A DNA stretch of 64,000 nt from an uncultured Bacteroidia bacterium (GCA_902800045.1 CADCCZ010000001.1:725346-789345); one strand, 5' to 3'. Positions 35,295 to 44,181 are shown, numbered from the stretch's first letter. Program-made: numbers and translations. Notes: generated by a model from the sequence alone, not told the origin.

Positions 35295-35984
35295 TCATTT
35301 CTTTACAATTTCTAAAAGTTCAACATCGAAAATAACTGTTGAATAAGGCTCAACCATTTGGTAGCCCGTTTCTCCAAAGGCAAGATAGTACGGTATGAAG
35401 AACTTGTATTTCGCTTTTGGAGTCATCAGCAGTATTCCTTCGGCCAATCCGCGAGGCAGGCTCATGAGGCTGTTTTCCGATGGGGTTTCGCCAGTGCTGC
35501 CGAATACAGTGCCATCTATTTTTCTACCTTCGAATTTTATTATAACATTGTCGGAAACAGATGGGTGTGCAGAACCGTCGCCTTCTTCGATAACTTTGTA
35601 CTGCAGACCGCTTGTGGTCTGTATTATACCGGTATTCGTCAGATTTTGCTGCATGAATTTTTCACCTTCCTTTTTTATGTTGCCATACTTCAGGTCGATA
35701 ATCTGTCGCGAATATGCGCTTATTGCGTCAACGGCTTCGTCGTGCGAAAGGAGGGAAGTGTCGTTTTTCATCAGGTCGGTTATGCCGTTCAAGGTAAGGT
35801 CACGGTTCATTAGAGTGTCCATCTGTTCGTCAAGATATTGCTGGGCAAGGATAATACCCATTGCGTAACTTGCCGAATCCTTGAGGTTTGTGAGTTTTGA
35901 TGAAGCAGGAGGGTTCTGTCTTTCGCATGATGCTGATAACAGGACTATTATTGCGACGATAAATGTGAAAAATACTTTACGCAT
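35295..35984 (-). CDS. FKBP-type peptidyl-prolyl isomerase lipoprotein
   Basis: A 229-residue lipoprotein (lipobox LSASC, Cys20). A helical FKBP_N dimerisation region (about 30-115) precedes the FKBP catalytic domain: GLQYKVIEEGDG, VIIKFEGRKIDGTVFGST, LPRGLAEGILLMTPKAKYKFFIPYYLAFGE and the terminal [12 protein letters not shown]. It should assist periplasmic protein folding. The catalytic domain is slightly less canonical than in its two paralogues at 37.6 and 38.3 kb (for example YYLAFGE for YxLGYGE). Its own terminator separates it from pyrB. Confidence 0.92.
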   Translation of the reverse strand: MRKVFFTFIVAIIVLLSASCERQNPPASSKLTNLKDSASYAMGIILAQQYLDEQMDTLMNRDLTLNGITDLMKNDTSLLSHDEAVDAISAYSRQIIDLKYGNIKKEGEKFMQQNLTNTGIIQTTSGLQYKVIEEGDGSAHPSVSDNVIIKFEGRKIDGTVFGSTGETPSENSLMSLPRGLAEGILLMTPKAKYKFFIPYYLAFGETGYQMVEPYSTVIFDVELLEIVKK

Positions 35985-36003
35985 TTTGTTTTTATTTCGC
36001 CTG

Positions 36004-36011
36004 CAAATTTA
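36004..36011 (-). promoter_or_regulatory. -7 promoter box for the 35984 FKBP gene
   Basis: The minus strand reads TAAATTTG, fitting TAnnTTTG, 19 bases before the ATG. Confidence 0.4.
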
Positions 36012-36069
36012 ATTCAAATATTTTCAATGGTTGACGATGTTTTTTGCATTTTTATTAACAATTAACAAA

Positions 36070-36099
36070 AAAAGCCTACTGCTTGAGCAATAGGCTTTT
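36070..36099 (-). terminator. Terminator of the TonB-domain gene
   Basis: AAAGCCTACTGC / GCAATAGGCTTT is a near-perfect 12-bp stem with a TTGA loop. The flanking A-run gives U's on the minus strand, 19 bases past the stop. Confidence 0.8.
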
Positions 36100-36117
36100 A
36101 CAAGAATTTTTTGTTTC

Positions 36118-36519
36118 TTACTTTGTGAAGTTGCAGTTGACCTGGTAGTCCATCGGGACAGCCTTGCCGCCCTTCATTGCAGGAGTCCAGCCTTTCATCT
36201 TGCTTACAACCTTTATTGCTTCTGCATCGAGGCTTGGTTCAAGACCTTTTACAACTTTTACATTCGATACTGTACCGTCGGTGTTTACTGTGAATCGAAC
36301 AGTTACATTACCTTCCTTGCCGCTCTTTATTGCTGCCATAGGATAGTCGATGTTCTTGTGGATGAATGTGTTCATGCCATTTTCTCCACCAGGGTACATT
36401 GCGCACTTGTCAAATCCGCTTGCTACTGTTGATTTTACTTCCATTGCAGCGTTCTTGTCCTGTGCAAAGCTCGCGAAGCTTATGCAAGCCATCAAAATTG
36501 CGAAAATGAACTTTTTCAT
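36118..36519 (-). CDS. Exported stand-alone TonB C-terminal domain protein
   Basis: A 133-residue protein. A signal peptide MKKFIFAILMACISFASFA is followed almost directly by a TonB C-terminal domain (about 55-133): FIHKNIDYPMAAIKSGKEG, VTVRFTVNTDGTVSNVKVVKG, LDAEAIKVVSKMKGWTPAM, and GGKAVPMDYQVNCNF. The classical TonB membrane anchor and Pro-rich linker are absent, so after processing it should be a soluble periplasmic domain. It starts 20 bases after the outer-membrane-type gene and shares its operon. Energy transduction is unlikely without an anchor; peptidoglycan or OM protein binding is possible. Confidence 0.88.
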   Translation of the reverse strand: MKKFIFAILMACISFASFAQDKNAAMEVKSTVASGFDKCAMYPGGENGMNTFIHKNIDYPMAAIKSGKEGNVTVRFTVNTDGTVSNVKVVKGLEPSLDAEAIKVVSKMKGWTPAMKGGKAVPMDYQVNCNFTK

Positions 36520-36539
36520 AGTATATCCTTTAATTAATA

Positions 36540-37427
36540 TTATTCGAATTTTTTACCAGTTTCTGTTGTTGTGGTTTTTGAAGTATCGTACTTGTCGAGA
36601 CGTTTTGTCTTCCAACGGAAACCAACAGTTGCCATTACATAGAGGTCCTTTCTCCATGATCCTGTGTCGTATGAGTGGAATCCGATTTCCGGTTTAACAT
36701 AGAGGAGGAAACGTGGGTGGCCAACTTCCAATGCTATGCCTGCCGATGCGAAGAAAGGAGACTTTGTTACCTTTTGGTTGTTTTGTTCTTGGTCGGTTCT
36801 GTATTCCGATTTACCTACATCGAACGAACCGAGCTTAAGACCTGCTGTAAAGTTGATAGGACTGCGTTTGAACAAAGTCCATTCGTAGATGAAATATACT
36901 TTGTTGAGGTTGCAGTTCGACTTACCCAATGTTCCTATTACAGTACCTAAGTTTCTGAGGTTGAGCATTAAGGTCTTGTCACCACCGATACCGAAACGAT
37001 GATGCTTGAATTGTACCATTACTTCGAATTCGGCGTTCAACAAGCCACCGGTGCTGATAATGTCGGTTGAAATCAGAGCACCAGCACTGATACCGCCGCC
37101 AATGATGAAGTGGTCGAGGGTAAAATTGGATGTTGTGGTGGACTTAGATGTGTCTGTTGTTGGAATGTCGCTAGTTGGAGTATCGGTTGCAGTACGAGTC
37201 TCCGTCGAACTTGTATTTGTGTTCGTTGTACTAGTCTGAGTGGTTTGTGTTCCAGAATTGCTTTTGGTTTCAGTTGAACCGTTGTTTCCGCCATTATTAG
37301 ATGACGGAGAAGTAGTAGTCGTTGTCGCCTTTTTTACAACAGCGGGTTTCTTTGTTCCTGTTTCCTGAGCAAAAATAATTCCTGCACTCAGCATTAAAAT
37401 TAAAACTATCGATAAAAACTTTTTCAT
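36540..37427 (-). CDS. Outer-membrane beta-barrel-type protein with Ser/Thr-rich linker
   Basis: A 295-residue exported protein. The signal peptide is MKKFLSIVLILMLSAGIIFA. Residues about 25-105 are a low-complexity Thr/Ser/Asn linker (many TTTTTS, SNTG and STET runs). The C-terminal ~185 residues are alternating beta strands with glycines (FIIGGGISAGALIST, FTAGLKLGSFDVG, ASAGIALEVGHPRFLLYVKPEIGFH). This suggests a small 8-12-strand barrel. The frame stays open upstream to 37493, but the ATG at 37427 gives the signal peptide. A structured leader lies before it. It leads the operon with the TonB-domain gene. Confidence 0.78.
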   Translation of the reverse strand: MKKFLSIVLILMLSAGIIFAQETGTKKPAVVKKATTTTTSPSSNNGGNNGSTETKSNSGTQTTQTSTTNTNTSSTETRTATDTPTSDIPTTDTSKSTTTSNFTLDHFIIGGGISAGALISTDIISTGGLLNAEFEVMVQFKHHRFGIGGDKTLMLNLRNLGTVIGTLGKSNCNLNKVYFIYEWTLFKRSPINFTAGLKLGSFDVGKSEYRTDQEQNNQKVTKSPFFASAGIALEVGHPRFLLYVKPEIGFHSYDTGSWRKDLYVMATVGFRWKTKRLDKYDTSKTTTTETGKKFE

Positions 37428-37441
37428 TTTATTAAAAAAAT

Positions 37442-37533
37442 AGTCTCCTGATTTATCAAACTGAACTTCTTTTGCCATTGCTCCATAACACACGGAGACT
37501 GTTTATGTGTTGTGTTACAATGACGAATGGCAA
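37442..37533 (-). promoter_or_regulatory. Structured 5' leader with possible pseudoknot
   Basis: On the minus-strand RNA an outer stem TTGCCATT/AATGGCAA (37533-37526 with 37479-37472) encloses an inner stem TAACACA/TGTGTTA (37517-37511 with 37492-37486). The loop of the inner stem contains AGTCTCC (37500-37494). It is perfectly complementary to GGAGACT (37448-37442), 14 bases before the start codon. That allows an H-type pseudoknot that could control translation. This is inferred from complementarity only; no known riboswitch class was recognised. Confidence 0.4.
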
Positions 37534-37562
37534 TAAAACAATTATTGTGCCAGAATTTTTTG

Positions 37563-37570
37563 CAAAGGTA
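37563..37570 (-). promoter_or_regulatory. -7 promoter box for the OM protein/TonB unit
   Basis: The minus strand reads TACCTTTG followed by C, a strong TAnnTTTG match. It implies a leader of about 130 bases before the ATG at 37427. Confidence 0.5.
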
Positions 37571-37582
37571 ATTTATACAAAT

Positions 37583-37610
37583 AAAAAAGCCGAATAAAAT
37601 CGGCTTTTTT
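37583..37610 (-). terminator. Terminator of the FKBP pair
   Basis: AAAAAAGCCGA / TCGGCTTTTTT, a perfect 11-bp stem with loop ATAAAA, sits just past the stop at 37615. A-runs and T-runs on both sides make it bidirectional. Confidence 0.85.
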
Positions 37611-37614
37611 TTGT

Positions 37615-38319
37615 CTACTTTTTTATTTCTAGGAGTTCTACATCAAAAATCAATGCTGAGTAAGGTTGTATTGTTCCACCAGCACCGCGTTCACCGTAGC
37701 CAAGCTGGTAGGGGATGTAAAGTTTGTATTTCGAACCAACACTCATAAGTTGCAAACCTTCTGTCCAGCCCTTTATGACTCCGTTGAGCGGGAATTCGGC
37801 AGGTTCTCCACGATCGTATGAGCTGTCGAAAACAGTACCGTCGATAAGAGTGCCTTTGTAGTGAACCTTGACAACGTCGGTTTCTGACGGTTTCGGACCT
37901 TTGCCTTCGGTAATGACTTCGTACTGCAAACCGCTTTCGGTTGTCTTTACTTCGGGACGCTTAGCGTTTGCTGCGAGGAAATTTTCGCCTTCGGCCTTTG
38001 TGCTTTCGTATTGCTTGGCTTGTTCCTTCTGCTGTTCTTCCTGCTTCTTGGTGAAGAATGCCATAATTACCTGTTCTTCCTGTTCTGCAGTAAGTATTGC
38101 TGTTCCTCCAACCATATCGGCAAAAGCAGCTTTTACAATTGTCGAGTCGGTTTCTTCGTTAAGTCTGTCGCCCATATATATGTCGTGCAGACGCATTCCG
38201 ATTGCGTAGCTAAGTGAGTCGTCGAAGTTCTTCAGTTCTACTTTTGCGCTTTCGTTGTTGCACGATACCATTGCCAATGATGCAACGGCAGCAAATAATA
38301 TTACGCTTATCCTTTTCAT
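37615..38319 (-). CDS. FKBP-type peptidyl-prolyl isomerase lipoprotein
   Basis: A 234-residue lipoprotein (lipobox AMVSC, Cys20). FKBP_N helices occupy about 35-125. The catalytic domain follows: [41 protein letters not shown], the active-site region [17 protein letters not shown], and [21 protein letters not shown] with the terminal [12 protein letters not shown]. The Mip/FkpA-like layout suits a periplasm-facing folding catalyst. It is 17 bases after, and co-transcribed with, its paralogue at 38337, to which the catalytic halves are very similar. Confidence 0.95.
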   Translation of the reverse strand: MKRISVILFAAVASLAMVSCNNESAKVELKNFDDSLSYAIGMRLHDIYMGDRLNEETDSTIVKAAFADMVGGTAILTAEQEEQVIMAFFTKKQEEQQKEQAKQYESTKAEGENFLAANAKRPEVKTTESGLQYEVITEGKGPKPSETDVVKVHYKGTLIDGTVFDSSYDRGEPAEFPLNGVIKGWTEGLQLMSVGSKYKLYIPYQLGYGERGAGGTIQPYSALIFDVELLEIKK

Positions 38320-38336
38320 TTTATACCTATATTATA

Positions 38337-39023
38337 TTATTTCTTGATTTCCAAAAGTTCGACCTCGAAAATAAGTGTTTCGAAAGGCTTAATATCTTGA
38401 CCTGCACCACGTTCGCCGTATGCAAGGTTGTAAGGGATATAGAATTTGTACTTTGAACCAACGCTCATAAGCTGCAAGCCTTCAGTCCAACCGGCAATTA
38501 CACGGTTGAGCGGGAATTCGGCTGGTGTGCCACGGTCGTAAGAGCTGTCGAAAACCTTTCCTGCGATGGTTGTACCTTTGTAGTGAACCTTGACGGTGTT
38601 CGTTGCAGCAGGCTTGTCGCCAGTACCTTCGGTGATAACTTCGTACTGCAGACCGCTGGCGGTGGTCTTTACTTCCTTGCGCTTAGCGTTCTTTTCGAGG
38701 AACTTTTCGCCTTCTTCAATCTTTTCTTTGTTTTCTTCCTTCTGCTTTTGAGTGAAGAATGCCTCGAGAGTTGCCTCGTACTGGTTGTGGTCGAGTGCCG
38801 ACTTGCCGTTTACTTCATCTTCGAGACCTTTTTTTATAAGTTCGATGTTTAGGTTTGCAAGGCCGTTCTGTGCGATAGCCTGACCAAACTGCATTCCGAT
38901 TGCGTAAGCTGCGGAATCTTCCAATGTCTTAAGTTCTACTTTGTTCACGTTTTTTTGAGATTTGACTGGCAATGCTATTAATATAGCGAATGCCACAGTT
39001 AATAATAATGATAATTTACGCAT
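38337..39023 (-). CDS. FKBP-type peptidyl-prolyl isomerase, soluble exported
   Basis: A 228-residue FKBP paralogue. Its signal peptide MRKLSLLLTVAFAILIALPVKS has no lipobox, so unlike its two neighbours it should be soluble in the periplasm. FKBP_N helices (about 30-115) precede [58 protein letters not shown] and YIPYNLAYGERGAGQDIKPFE. First gene of the pair; both look full length. Tandem duplication then change of localisation is the simplest history. Confidence 0.95.
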   Translation of the reverse strand: MRKLSLLLTVAFAILIALPVKSQKNVNKVELKTLEDSAAYAIGMQFGQAIAQNGLANLNIELIKKGLEDEVNGKSALDHNQYEATLEAFFTQKQKEENKEKIEEGEKFLEKNAKRKEVKTTASGLQYEVITEGTGDKPAATNTVKVHYKGTTIAGKVFDSSYDRGTPAEFPLNRVIAGWTEGLQLMSVGSKYKFYIPYNLAYGERGAGQDIKPFETLIFEVELLEIKK

Positions 39024-39029
39024 AGTTTA

Positions 39030-39037
39030 CAAATTTA
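39030..39037 (-). promoter_or_regulatory. -7 promoter box for the FKBP pair
   Basis: The minus strand reads TAAATTTG, fitting TAnnTTTG, 6 bases before the ATG at 39023. The leader must be extremely short. Confidence 0.4.
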
Positions 39038-39111
39038 AAGAGTGCAAAGTAACGGAAAATGTTTGAGATGACGATATAAAAAATGTAAAAATAGTAGGCT
39101 GAAGATTATTT

Positions 39112-39154
39112 ATTAAAGGAGGCTCTACACAATGCGATGCAGTCCTCCTTTAAT
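39112..39154 (+). terminator. Orphan terminator-like hairpin
   Basis: ATTAAAGGAGG (39112-39122) pairs perfectly with CCTCCTTTAAT (39144-39154), an 11-bp stem with a 21-base loop and a TTTT soon after. It lies between two divergent genes, where no protein gene ends, so it could end a small RNA. The rest of 39038-39269 holds only AT-rich sequence and a tRNA-3'-end-like scrap at 39207-39226. Confidence 0.4.
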
Positions 39155-39269
39155 TTTAAGTTAAGTATCAATAGTCGTCTATTAATATAACGTTTTATCA
39201 CTAAAAAGGTTGCCTGGGATTTGAACTTTTTTTGTTTTATAGTATTGACTTCGCAATTTTTACTTTTTC

Positions 39270-39300
39270 TTGCCAAATTGCGAATGAATCATTAATTTTG
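39270..39300 (+). promoter_or_regulatory. -33/-7 promoter for lysS
   Basis: TTG at 39270-39272 and TAATTTTG at 39293-39300, 20 bases apart, with the ATG 18 bases downstream. Confidence 0.5.
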
Positions 39301-39317
39301 CAAAAATTTTTTTTCGA

Positions 39318-41048
39318 ATGGAATATTTAGGTTTAAGCGAACAGGAAATCCTCCGTCGTGAGGCGTTGAAGGAATTGATAAATTTAGGTATAAATCCATA
39401 TCCGGCACCTGAATTCAAGGTGACGACCAATACTAAGGATATTCTCGATAGGTTCAGCGACGACAATCTGCCCGAAGACTTGAAGGACATTTCGATTGCT
39501 GGCCGTATGATGAGCCGCCGAATCATGGGTAATGCATCTTTTGCCGAACTTCAGGACGAAAAAGGTCGTATCCAGCTGTATTTCCGCCGCGACGACATCT
39601 GCGAGGGCGAAGACAAGACTATGTACAATCAGGTTTTCAAGAAACTTCTCGACATCGGCGACATCATCGGTGTTAAGGGTTTTGCTTTCCGCACACAGAT
39701 GGGCGAAATTTCGGTTCATGTGAAGGAATTTACCGTTCTCAGCAAGTCGCTTCATCCGCTGCCAATAGTGAAGGAAAAGGACGGCAAGGTTTACGACGCT
39801 TTCAGCGACCCCGAACAGCGTTACCGCAACCGCTCGATGGACTTGATTGTAAATCCGCAGGTCAAGGAGGCTTTCATCAAGCGTACTATGCTTACCAATT
39901 CGATGCGTCAGTTCCTCAATGCAAAGGGCTACCTCGAGGTTGAAACCCCAATTCTGCAGCCTATGTACGGCGGTGCTGCTGCACGTCCGTTCAAGACACA
40001 CCACAATACACTCGACCAGACTTTGTATCTCCGTATTGCCGACGAACTTTACCTTAAGCGTCTTATCGTCGGTGGTTTCGACGGTGTTTACGAGTTCGCA
40101 AAGGACTTCCGCAACGAAGGTATGGACCGCTTCCACAATCCCGAGTTCACACAGATGGAACTCTACGTTGCCTACAAGGACTATAACTGGATGATGGACT
40201 TGGTTGAGGAAATGGTTGAAAAGATTGCTATCGATACCAACGGAAGCACCAAGGTTCAGGTTGGCGAAAATATAATCGACTTCAAGCGCCCGTGGAAACG
40301 CTATACCATGTTTGAGGCTATCGAGCATTTTAGCGGTATAGACATTTCAAAGATGGACGAGGCTGAACTACGCGAAGTAGCAAAGAAAGTAGGAGTGGAG
40401 GTTGACGACAGCATGGGTAAAGGCAAGCTCATCGATGAAATCTTTGGTGAATGCTGCGAATCGAAGCTCATTCAGCCAACTTTCATCACCGATTACCCGA
40501 TTGAAATGTCTCCATTAGCAAAGAAGCACCGTTCGAAGGAAGGTCTTGTTGAACGTTTCGAGGCTGTTTGCAATGGAAAGGAAATCTGCAACGCATATTC
40601 GGAACTTAACGACCCGGTTGACCAGCGCTACCGTTTCGAGCAGCAGTTGTTGCTTGCAAAGCGTGGTGACGAAGAAGCCATGATGCTCGACGAAGACTTC
40701 CTAACCGCTATGGAAATCGGTATGCCTCCGACGGCTGGCTTGGGCATCGGTATCGACCGTCTGTCGATGATTATGACCAATTCGGTTTCGATACAGGATG
40801 TTCTTTTCTTCCCGCAGATGCGTCCCGAAAAGAAGGCCGACACCTTTAACCTCGAAGATTATACCGCTTTGGGTATCAGCGAAGAATGGGCAAAGGTAAT
40901 TTACAAATGCGGTATCACTACCGTAAAGCAGCTCAAGGAAATGACTCCTCAGAAGTTGCATCCGACATTGTGTGGAATGAACAAGAAGCACAAGCTTGGT
41001 TTGCAGAATCCTACAATCGAGGAAATTACTGGTTGGTTGAGCAAATAA
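39318..41048 (+). CDS. lysS: Lysyl-tRNA synthetase, class II
   Basis: A 576-residue LysRS. The N-terminal OB-fold anticodon-binding domain is about 55-165 ([21 protein letters not shown]). The class II core has motif 2 ([18 protein letters not shown]) and motif 3 ([13 protein letters not shown]). The last ~65 residues form an extra helix-hairpin-like tail ([21 protein letters not shown]) that extends many Bacteroidetes LysRS proteins past the usual ~500 residues. It charges tRNA-Lys. Monocistronic, with promoter and strong terminator. Confidence 0.98.
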   Translation: MEYLGLSEQEILRREALKELINLGINPYPAPEFKVTTNTKDILDRFSDDNLPEDLKDISIAGRMMSRRIMGNASFAELQDEKGRIQLYFRRDDICEGEDKTMYNQVFKKLLDIGDIIGVKGFAFRTQMGEISVHVKEFTVLSKSLHPLPIVKEKDGKVYDAFSDPEQRYRNRSMDLIVNPQVKEAFIKRTMLTNSMRQFLNAKGYLEVETPILQPMYGGAAARPFKTHHNTLDQTLYLRIADELYLKRLIVGGFDGVYEFAKDFRNEGMDRFHNPEFTQMELYVAYKDYNWMMDLVEEMVEKIAIDTNGSTKVQVGENIIDFKRPWKRYTMFEAIEHFSGIDISKMDEAELREVAKKVGVEVDDSMGKGKLIDEIFGECCESKLIQPTFITDYPIEMSPLAKKHRSKEGLVERFEAVCNGKEICNAYSELNDPVDQRYRFEQQLLLAKRGDEEAMMLDEDFLTAMEIGMPPTAGLGIGIDRLSMIMTNSVSIQDVLFFPQMRPEKKADTFNLEDYTALGISEEWAKVIYKCGITTVKQLKEMTPQKLHPTLCGMNKKHKLGLQNPTIEEITGWLSK

Positions 41049-41071
41049 TTGCCAAGAATTATATATGACGA

Positions 41072-41108
41072 AAGAAGGGCGAAATCGTTGGTTCCGCCCT
41101 TCTTTTTT
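41072..41108 (+). terminator. Bidirectional terminator of lysS and murF-alr
   Basis: AAGAAGGGCG / CGCCCTTCTT, a perfect 10-bp stem, is followed by TTTTTTT on the + strand. It lies between the convergent lysS and murF-alr genes. Confidence 0.85.
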
Positions 41109-41124
41109 TGTTATGGTTTACTTG

Positions 41125-43584
41125 CTATTCTTCGAAGTATATTCTCTTGATTCTGTGAGGAATGCTTGTAAGAATTTCGTAAGGTATTGTGCCGAGAACC
41201 TTTGCCATGTCGCAGATTGGGTTGTCCTTGCCGAAAATTACAACTTCGTCGCGCTCTTCGGCATCGATGCCAGTAATGTCGATCATGCACATGTCCATGC
41301 ACACATTGCCGATGATTGGGGCTTTCTTGCCATTGACCATAAAATACCAGTTGCCGTTGCCTAGATGACGGTCGATTCCGTCGGCATAACCGACTGGAAT
41401 AGTTGCGATTAGTGCATCGTGGTCGAGTTTGCCCTTGCGGTTGTAGCTTACGGTTTCGCCAGCAGGAACACGATGAATCTGCGAAATTATTGATTTGAAG
41501 GTCGTTACAGGTGTGAGCGCATCGGTAATCTGTGGCATAAGTCCGTGAAGTCCAATGCCAAGTCTTGCCATTTCGAAGTCGTACTGCGGGAAACGGATGA
41601 TGCCTGCGCTGTTGAGTATGTGACGCATTGGGCGTGAGCCTGTTAGTTCGCAGATGCGGTCGTACATCTTGCCAAAGCGTGCAACTTGCTCTTCTGTGAA
41701 ATAGTCGAGAGCAGGGTCGTCACTGCCGACAAGGTGCGAGAATACTGATGTTATCTTTATGCAGTCGGTGCTCGTGGCTTCGGCGCAGAACTCGTCTATG
41801 TCGCTGTCGTTCAAACCGAGACGGTGCATTCCTGTGTCGAGCTTTATGTGAATCGGAAAATGCTGGGTGTTGGTACGTTTCAGTTCCTTTATGAACTTGC
41901 GGAGCAACGACAGCGAGTAAATTTCGGGTTCAAGACCGTATTCTATCATGTTTTGCAGCGAATTGATGTTCGGATTCATAACTATGATAGGTGTCTTGAT
42001 GCCTGAGTTTCGCAGTTCTACGCCTTCGTCGGCTATTGCAACTGCCAGATAGTCAACCTTGTTGCGCTGCAGGAAGTTGGCAATTTCGAGCGAGCCGATT
42101 CCGTAAGCGAAAGCCTTTACCATTACGGTGAGCTTGGTTCCAGGTGCAAGTTTCGACTGGAAGAACTGCAGGTTCTGTTTCATCAGGCTCAGGTCGGTTT
42201 CGATGACGCTTTCGTGGGTCTGGTTCTGGAGTTTCTTCGAGACTTTTTCGAACTGGAACACACGCGCACCTTTCAGAAGTATTGCCTTGCGGTCGAAATC
42301 AAGCGTCGAGAACGCCTTAAGGAAACTGTCGGTATTCTGGAAAAATACCGAGTTGGCAGGGAAGAGGTTCTTGTTGTGAATTATCGATTTGCCAATGCCA
42401 ATGAATTTATCTACCTGCTTTGTTTTCAGCAGTTTTGCTACTTCGCGGTAAAGATTTACTTCATCGGTATTGTTTTGCAGTATGTCCGACATTATCACCA
42501 GCGATTCGCGGTTCGACTTCTTTTGATTGAGGTAGTCAAGTGCAATTTCGAGCGAATTAATATCGGAATTGTAGCTGTCGTTTATGAGTATGCTGTTGTT
42601 GATGCCATCGAGGGTTTCGAGTCGCATCTTTATTCCTGGCAAAGAGCGGAACTGCTTGAAAATCGTCTGGCTGTCGAGCTTGTTGAAAAGGTACATCACG
42701 CAGAAGCAAGTGATACAGTTCTGGATTGAACCTTCGTCACCAAACGGAATATTTATCATATAGGTATCGCGCTTGGTCTGCAGGATGATGTTGTTCTTGC
42801 CGTTCTGGAAACTCTTTTCGAGCAGGTTGATAGTGCCGTTTCCTTTTTCCGACCAGGTGATTCTGTTTCTGCCGATTCCTGAGTTTACGATTTTCGAATG
42901 CACATATTCGTCGTCGCAATTATATATTATGGTGTCGCAGTGTTCGAAAAGCTTGAGTTTCTCGTCTATTTTCTGTTCGCGCGACTCGAAGTTGCTTTGG
43001 TGGGCTGTTCCAATGTTTGTGAGTATTCCGATTGTGGGACGGATAATTTTTTCCAGCGCTTCCATTTCGCCAGGCTGAGAGATTCCTGCTTCAAAAATTG
43101 CAAGTTCTGTGTCCTTTTCGAGCAGCCATACCGACAGCGGAACGCCAATCTGCGAGTTGTAGCTCTTGGGGCTTCGTGTGATGTTGAAGTATGGGCTTAG
43201 CAGGTAGTGGAGCCATTCCTTGACGATGGTCTTGCCGTTACTGCCCGTGATGCCGATGACGGGAATGTTGAATTTCAGTCGCTTATGTGTGGCAATCTTT
43301 TGCATTGCTGCAAGTGTGTTTTCCACTTTTATGTATGATATTCCGCGTAGTTTTGTAGTGTCGATGTCGCGGCTGACGAGGAAAGCCTTCACGCCAGAGC
43401 GGTAGATTTCCTCGATGTAGTTGTGTCCGTCGTGCTGTTCGCCAACAACGGCAACAAACAGGCACGATGACGGGTTTATGATGTTTCGGCTGTCGGTTAC
43501 AATTTTTGAAAATTCAACAGTTTCGTCGCCGACAAGCTTGCCGGAAACAATTTCCGATATTTCCTTTAAATTGAAAGTTTGCAT
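41125..43584 (-). CDS. murF-alr: Fused MurF ligase and alanine racemase
   Basis: An 819-residue bifunctional protein. Residues 1 to about 450 are a MurF-type ligase: ATP loop GITGSNGKT at 111-119, and FEAGISQPGEMEAL. It adds D-Ala-D-Ala to UDP-MurNAc-tripeptide. Residues about 455-819 are a fold-III PLP alanine racemase: LTVMVKAFAYGIGS with PLP lysine Lys490, LGIGLHGL, VSYNRKG and IGNVCMDMCMIDIT. Fusion couples supply of D-Ala to its use. This fusion is a known Bacteroidetes arrangement. It starts 3 bases after tdk. Confidence 0.96.
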   Translation of the reverse strand: MQTFNLKEISEIVSGKLVGDETVEFSKIVTDSRNIINPSSCLFVAVVGEQHDGHNYIEEIYRSGVKAFLVSRDIDTTKLRGISYIKVENTLAAMQKIATHKRLKFNIPVIGITGSNGKTIVKEWLHYLLSPYFNITRSPKSYNSQIGVPLSVWLLEKDTELAIFEAGISQPGEMEALEKIIRPTIGILTNIGTAHQSNFESREQKIDEKLKLFEHCDTIIYNCDDEYVHSKIVNSGIGRNRITWSEKGNGTINLLEKSFQNGKNNIILQTKRDTYMINIPFGDEGSIQNCITCFCVMYLFNKLDSQTIFKQFRSLPGIKMRLETLDGINNSILINDSYNSDINSLEIALDYLNQKKSNRESLVIMSDILQNNTDEVNLYREVAKLLKTKQVDKFIGIGKSIIHNKNLFPANSVFFQNTDSFLKAFSTLDFDRKAILLKGARVFQFEKVSKKLQNQTHESVIETDLSLMKQNLQFFQSKLAPGTKLTVMVKAFAYGIGSLEIANFLQRNKVDYLAVAIADEGVELRNSGIKTPIIVMNPNINSLQNMIEYGLEPEIYSLSLLRKFIKELKRTNTQHFPIHIKLDTGMHRLGLNDSDIDEFCAEATSTDCIKITSVFSHLVGSDDPALDYFTEEQVARFGKMYDRICELTGSRPMRHILNSAGIIRFPQYDFEMARLGIGLHGLMPQITDALTPVTTFKSIISQIHRVPAGETVSYNRKGKLDHDALIATIPVGYADGIDRHLGNGNWYFMVNGKKAPIIGNVCMDMCMIDITGIDAEERDEVVIFGKDNPICDMAKVLGTIPYEILTSIPHRIKRIYFEE

Positions 43585-43587
43585 TAT

Positions 43588-44181
43588 TTATTGATTGTTT
43601 TTGTCGTTTTCGATGGCTTCGTTGTAGCACTTGCGGCACAGCGGTTCGTATATGTCCTTTTCTCCGAGTAGAACAACGCCCTTGTTCTGCGATTTGCGGT
43701 AGCTGTATTGTGCAAGTTCGCCGCAGTGCGTGCAGATGGCGTGAACCTTGGTGACTTCCTCTGCTACGGCGAATAGCGCTGGCATAGGACCGAACGGACG
43801 ACCGAGGAAATCCATGTCGAGGCCAGCGACGATTACGCGTATGCCGTTGTTTGCCAGGGTGGTACACACATCTACAATACCGTTGTCGAAGAACTGAGCT
43901 TCGTCAATGCCGACCACATCGACATCGGTGGCGAGAAGCAGTATGTTCGACGACGACGAAACGGGAGTGGAGCGGATGGCGTTGGCGTTGTGCGAAACAA
44001 CATCTTCCTCCGAATAGCGTACATCGATGCTCGGCTTGAAGATTTCGACCTTCAGCTTCGCAAATTCTGCGCGGCGCAACCGGCGGATAAGTTCCTCTGT
44101 CTTACCCGAAAACATCGAGCCTGCAATGACTTCTATCCAACCCGTCTTGTGTTCTCCTTTTCTCGTCCTTTCAAGAAACAT
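43588..44181 (-). CDS. tdk: Thymidine kinase
   Basis: A 197-residue type II thymidine kinase. The P-loop is GSMFSGKT (21-28), and the Walker B/lasso start is [13 protein letters not shown]. The zinc site uses [13 protein letters not shown] and CRKCYNEA near the C-terminus. It phosphorylates thymidine in the salvage pathway. It is first of a two-gene unit with murF-alr (3-base gap), an unusual functional pairing likely reflecting operon economy. Confidence 0.97.
   Translation of the reverse strand: MFLERTRKGEHKTGWIEVIAGSMFSGKTEELIRRLRRAEFAKLKVEIFKPSIDVRYSEEDVVSHNANAIRSTPVSSSSNILLLATDVDVVGIDEAQFFDNGIVDVCTTLANNGIRVIVAGLDMDFLGRPFGPMPALFAVAEEVTKVHAICTHCGELAQYSYRKSQNKGVVLLGEKDIYEPLCRKCYNEAIENDKNNQ

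Noticed and set aside
36118..36519. Complete TonB energy transducer
   Set aside because: The Pro-rich periplasmic linker is missing and the N-terminus looks like a cleavable signal peptide.
37427..37493. Longer start (37493) for the outer-membrane-type gene
   Set aside because: The extra 22 residues would bury the signal peptide and would translate the leader structure; the ATG at 37427 gives a normal signal.
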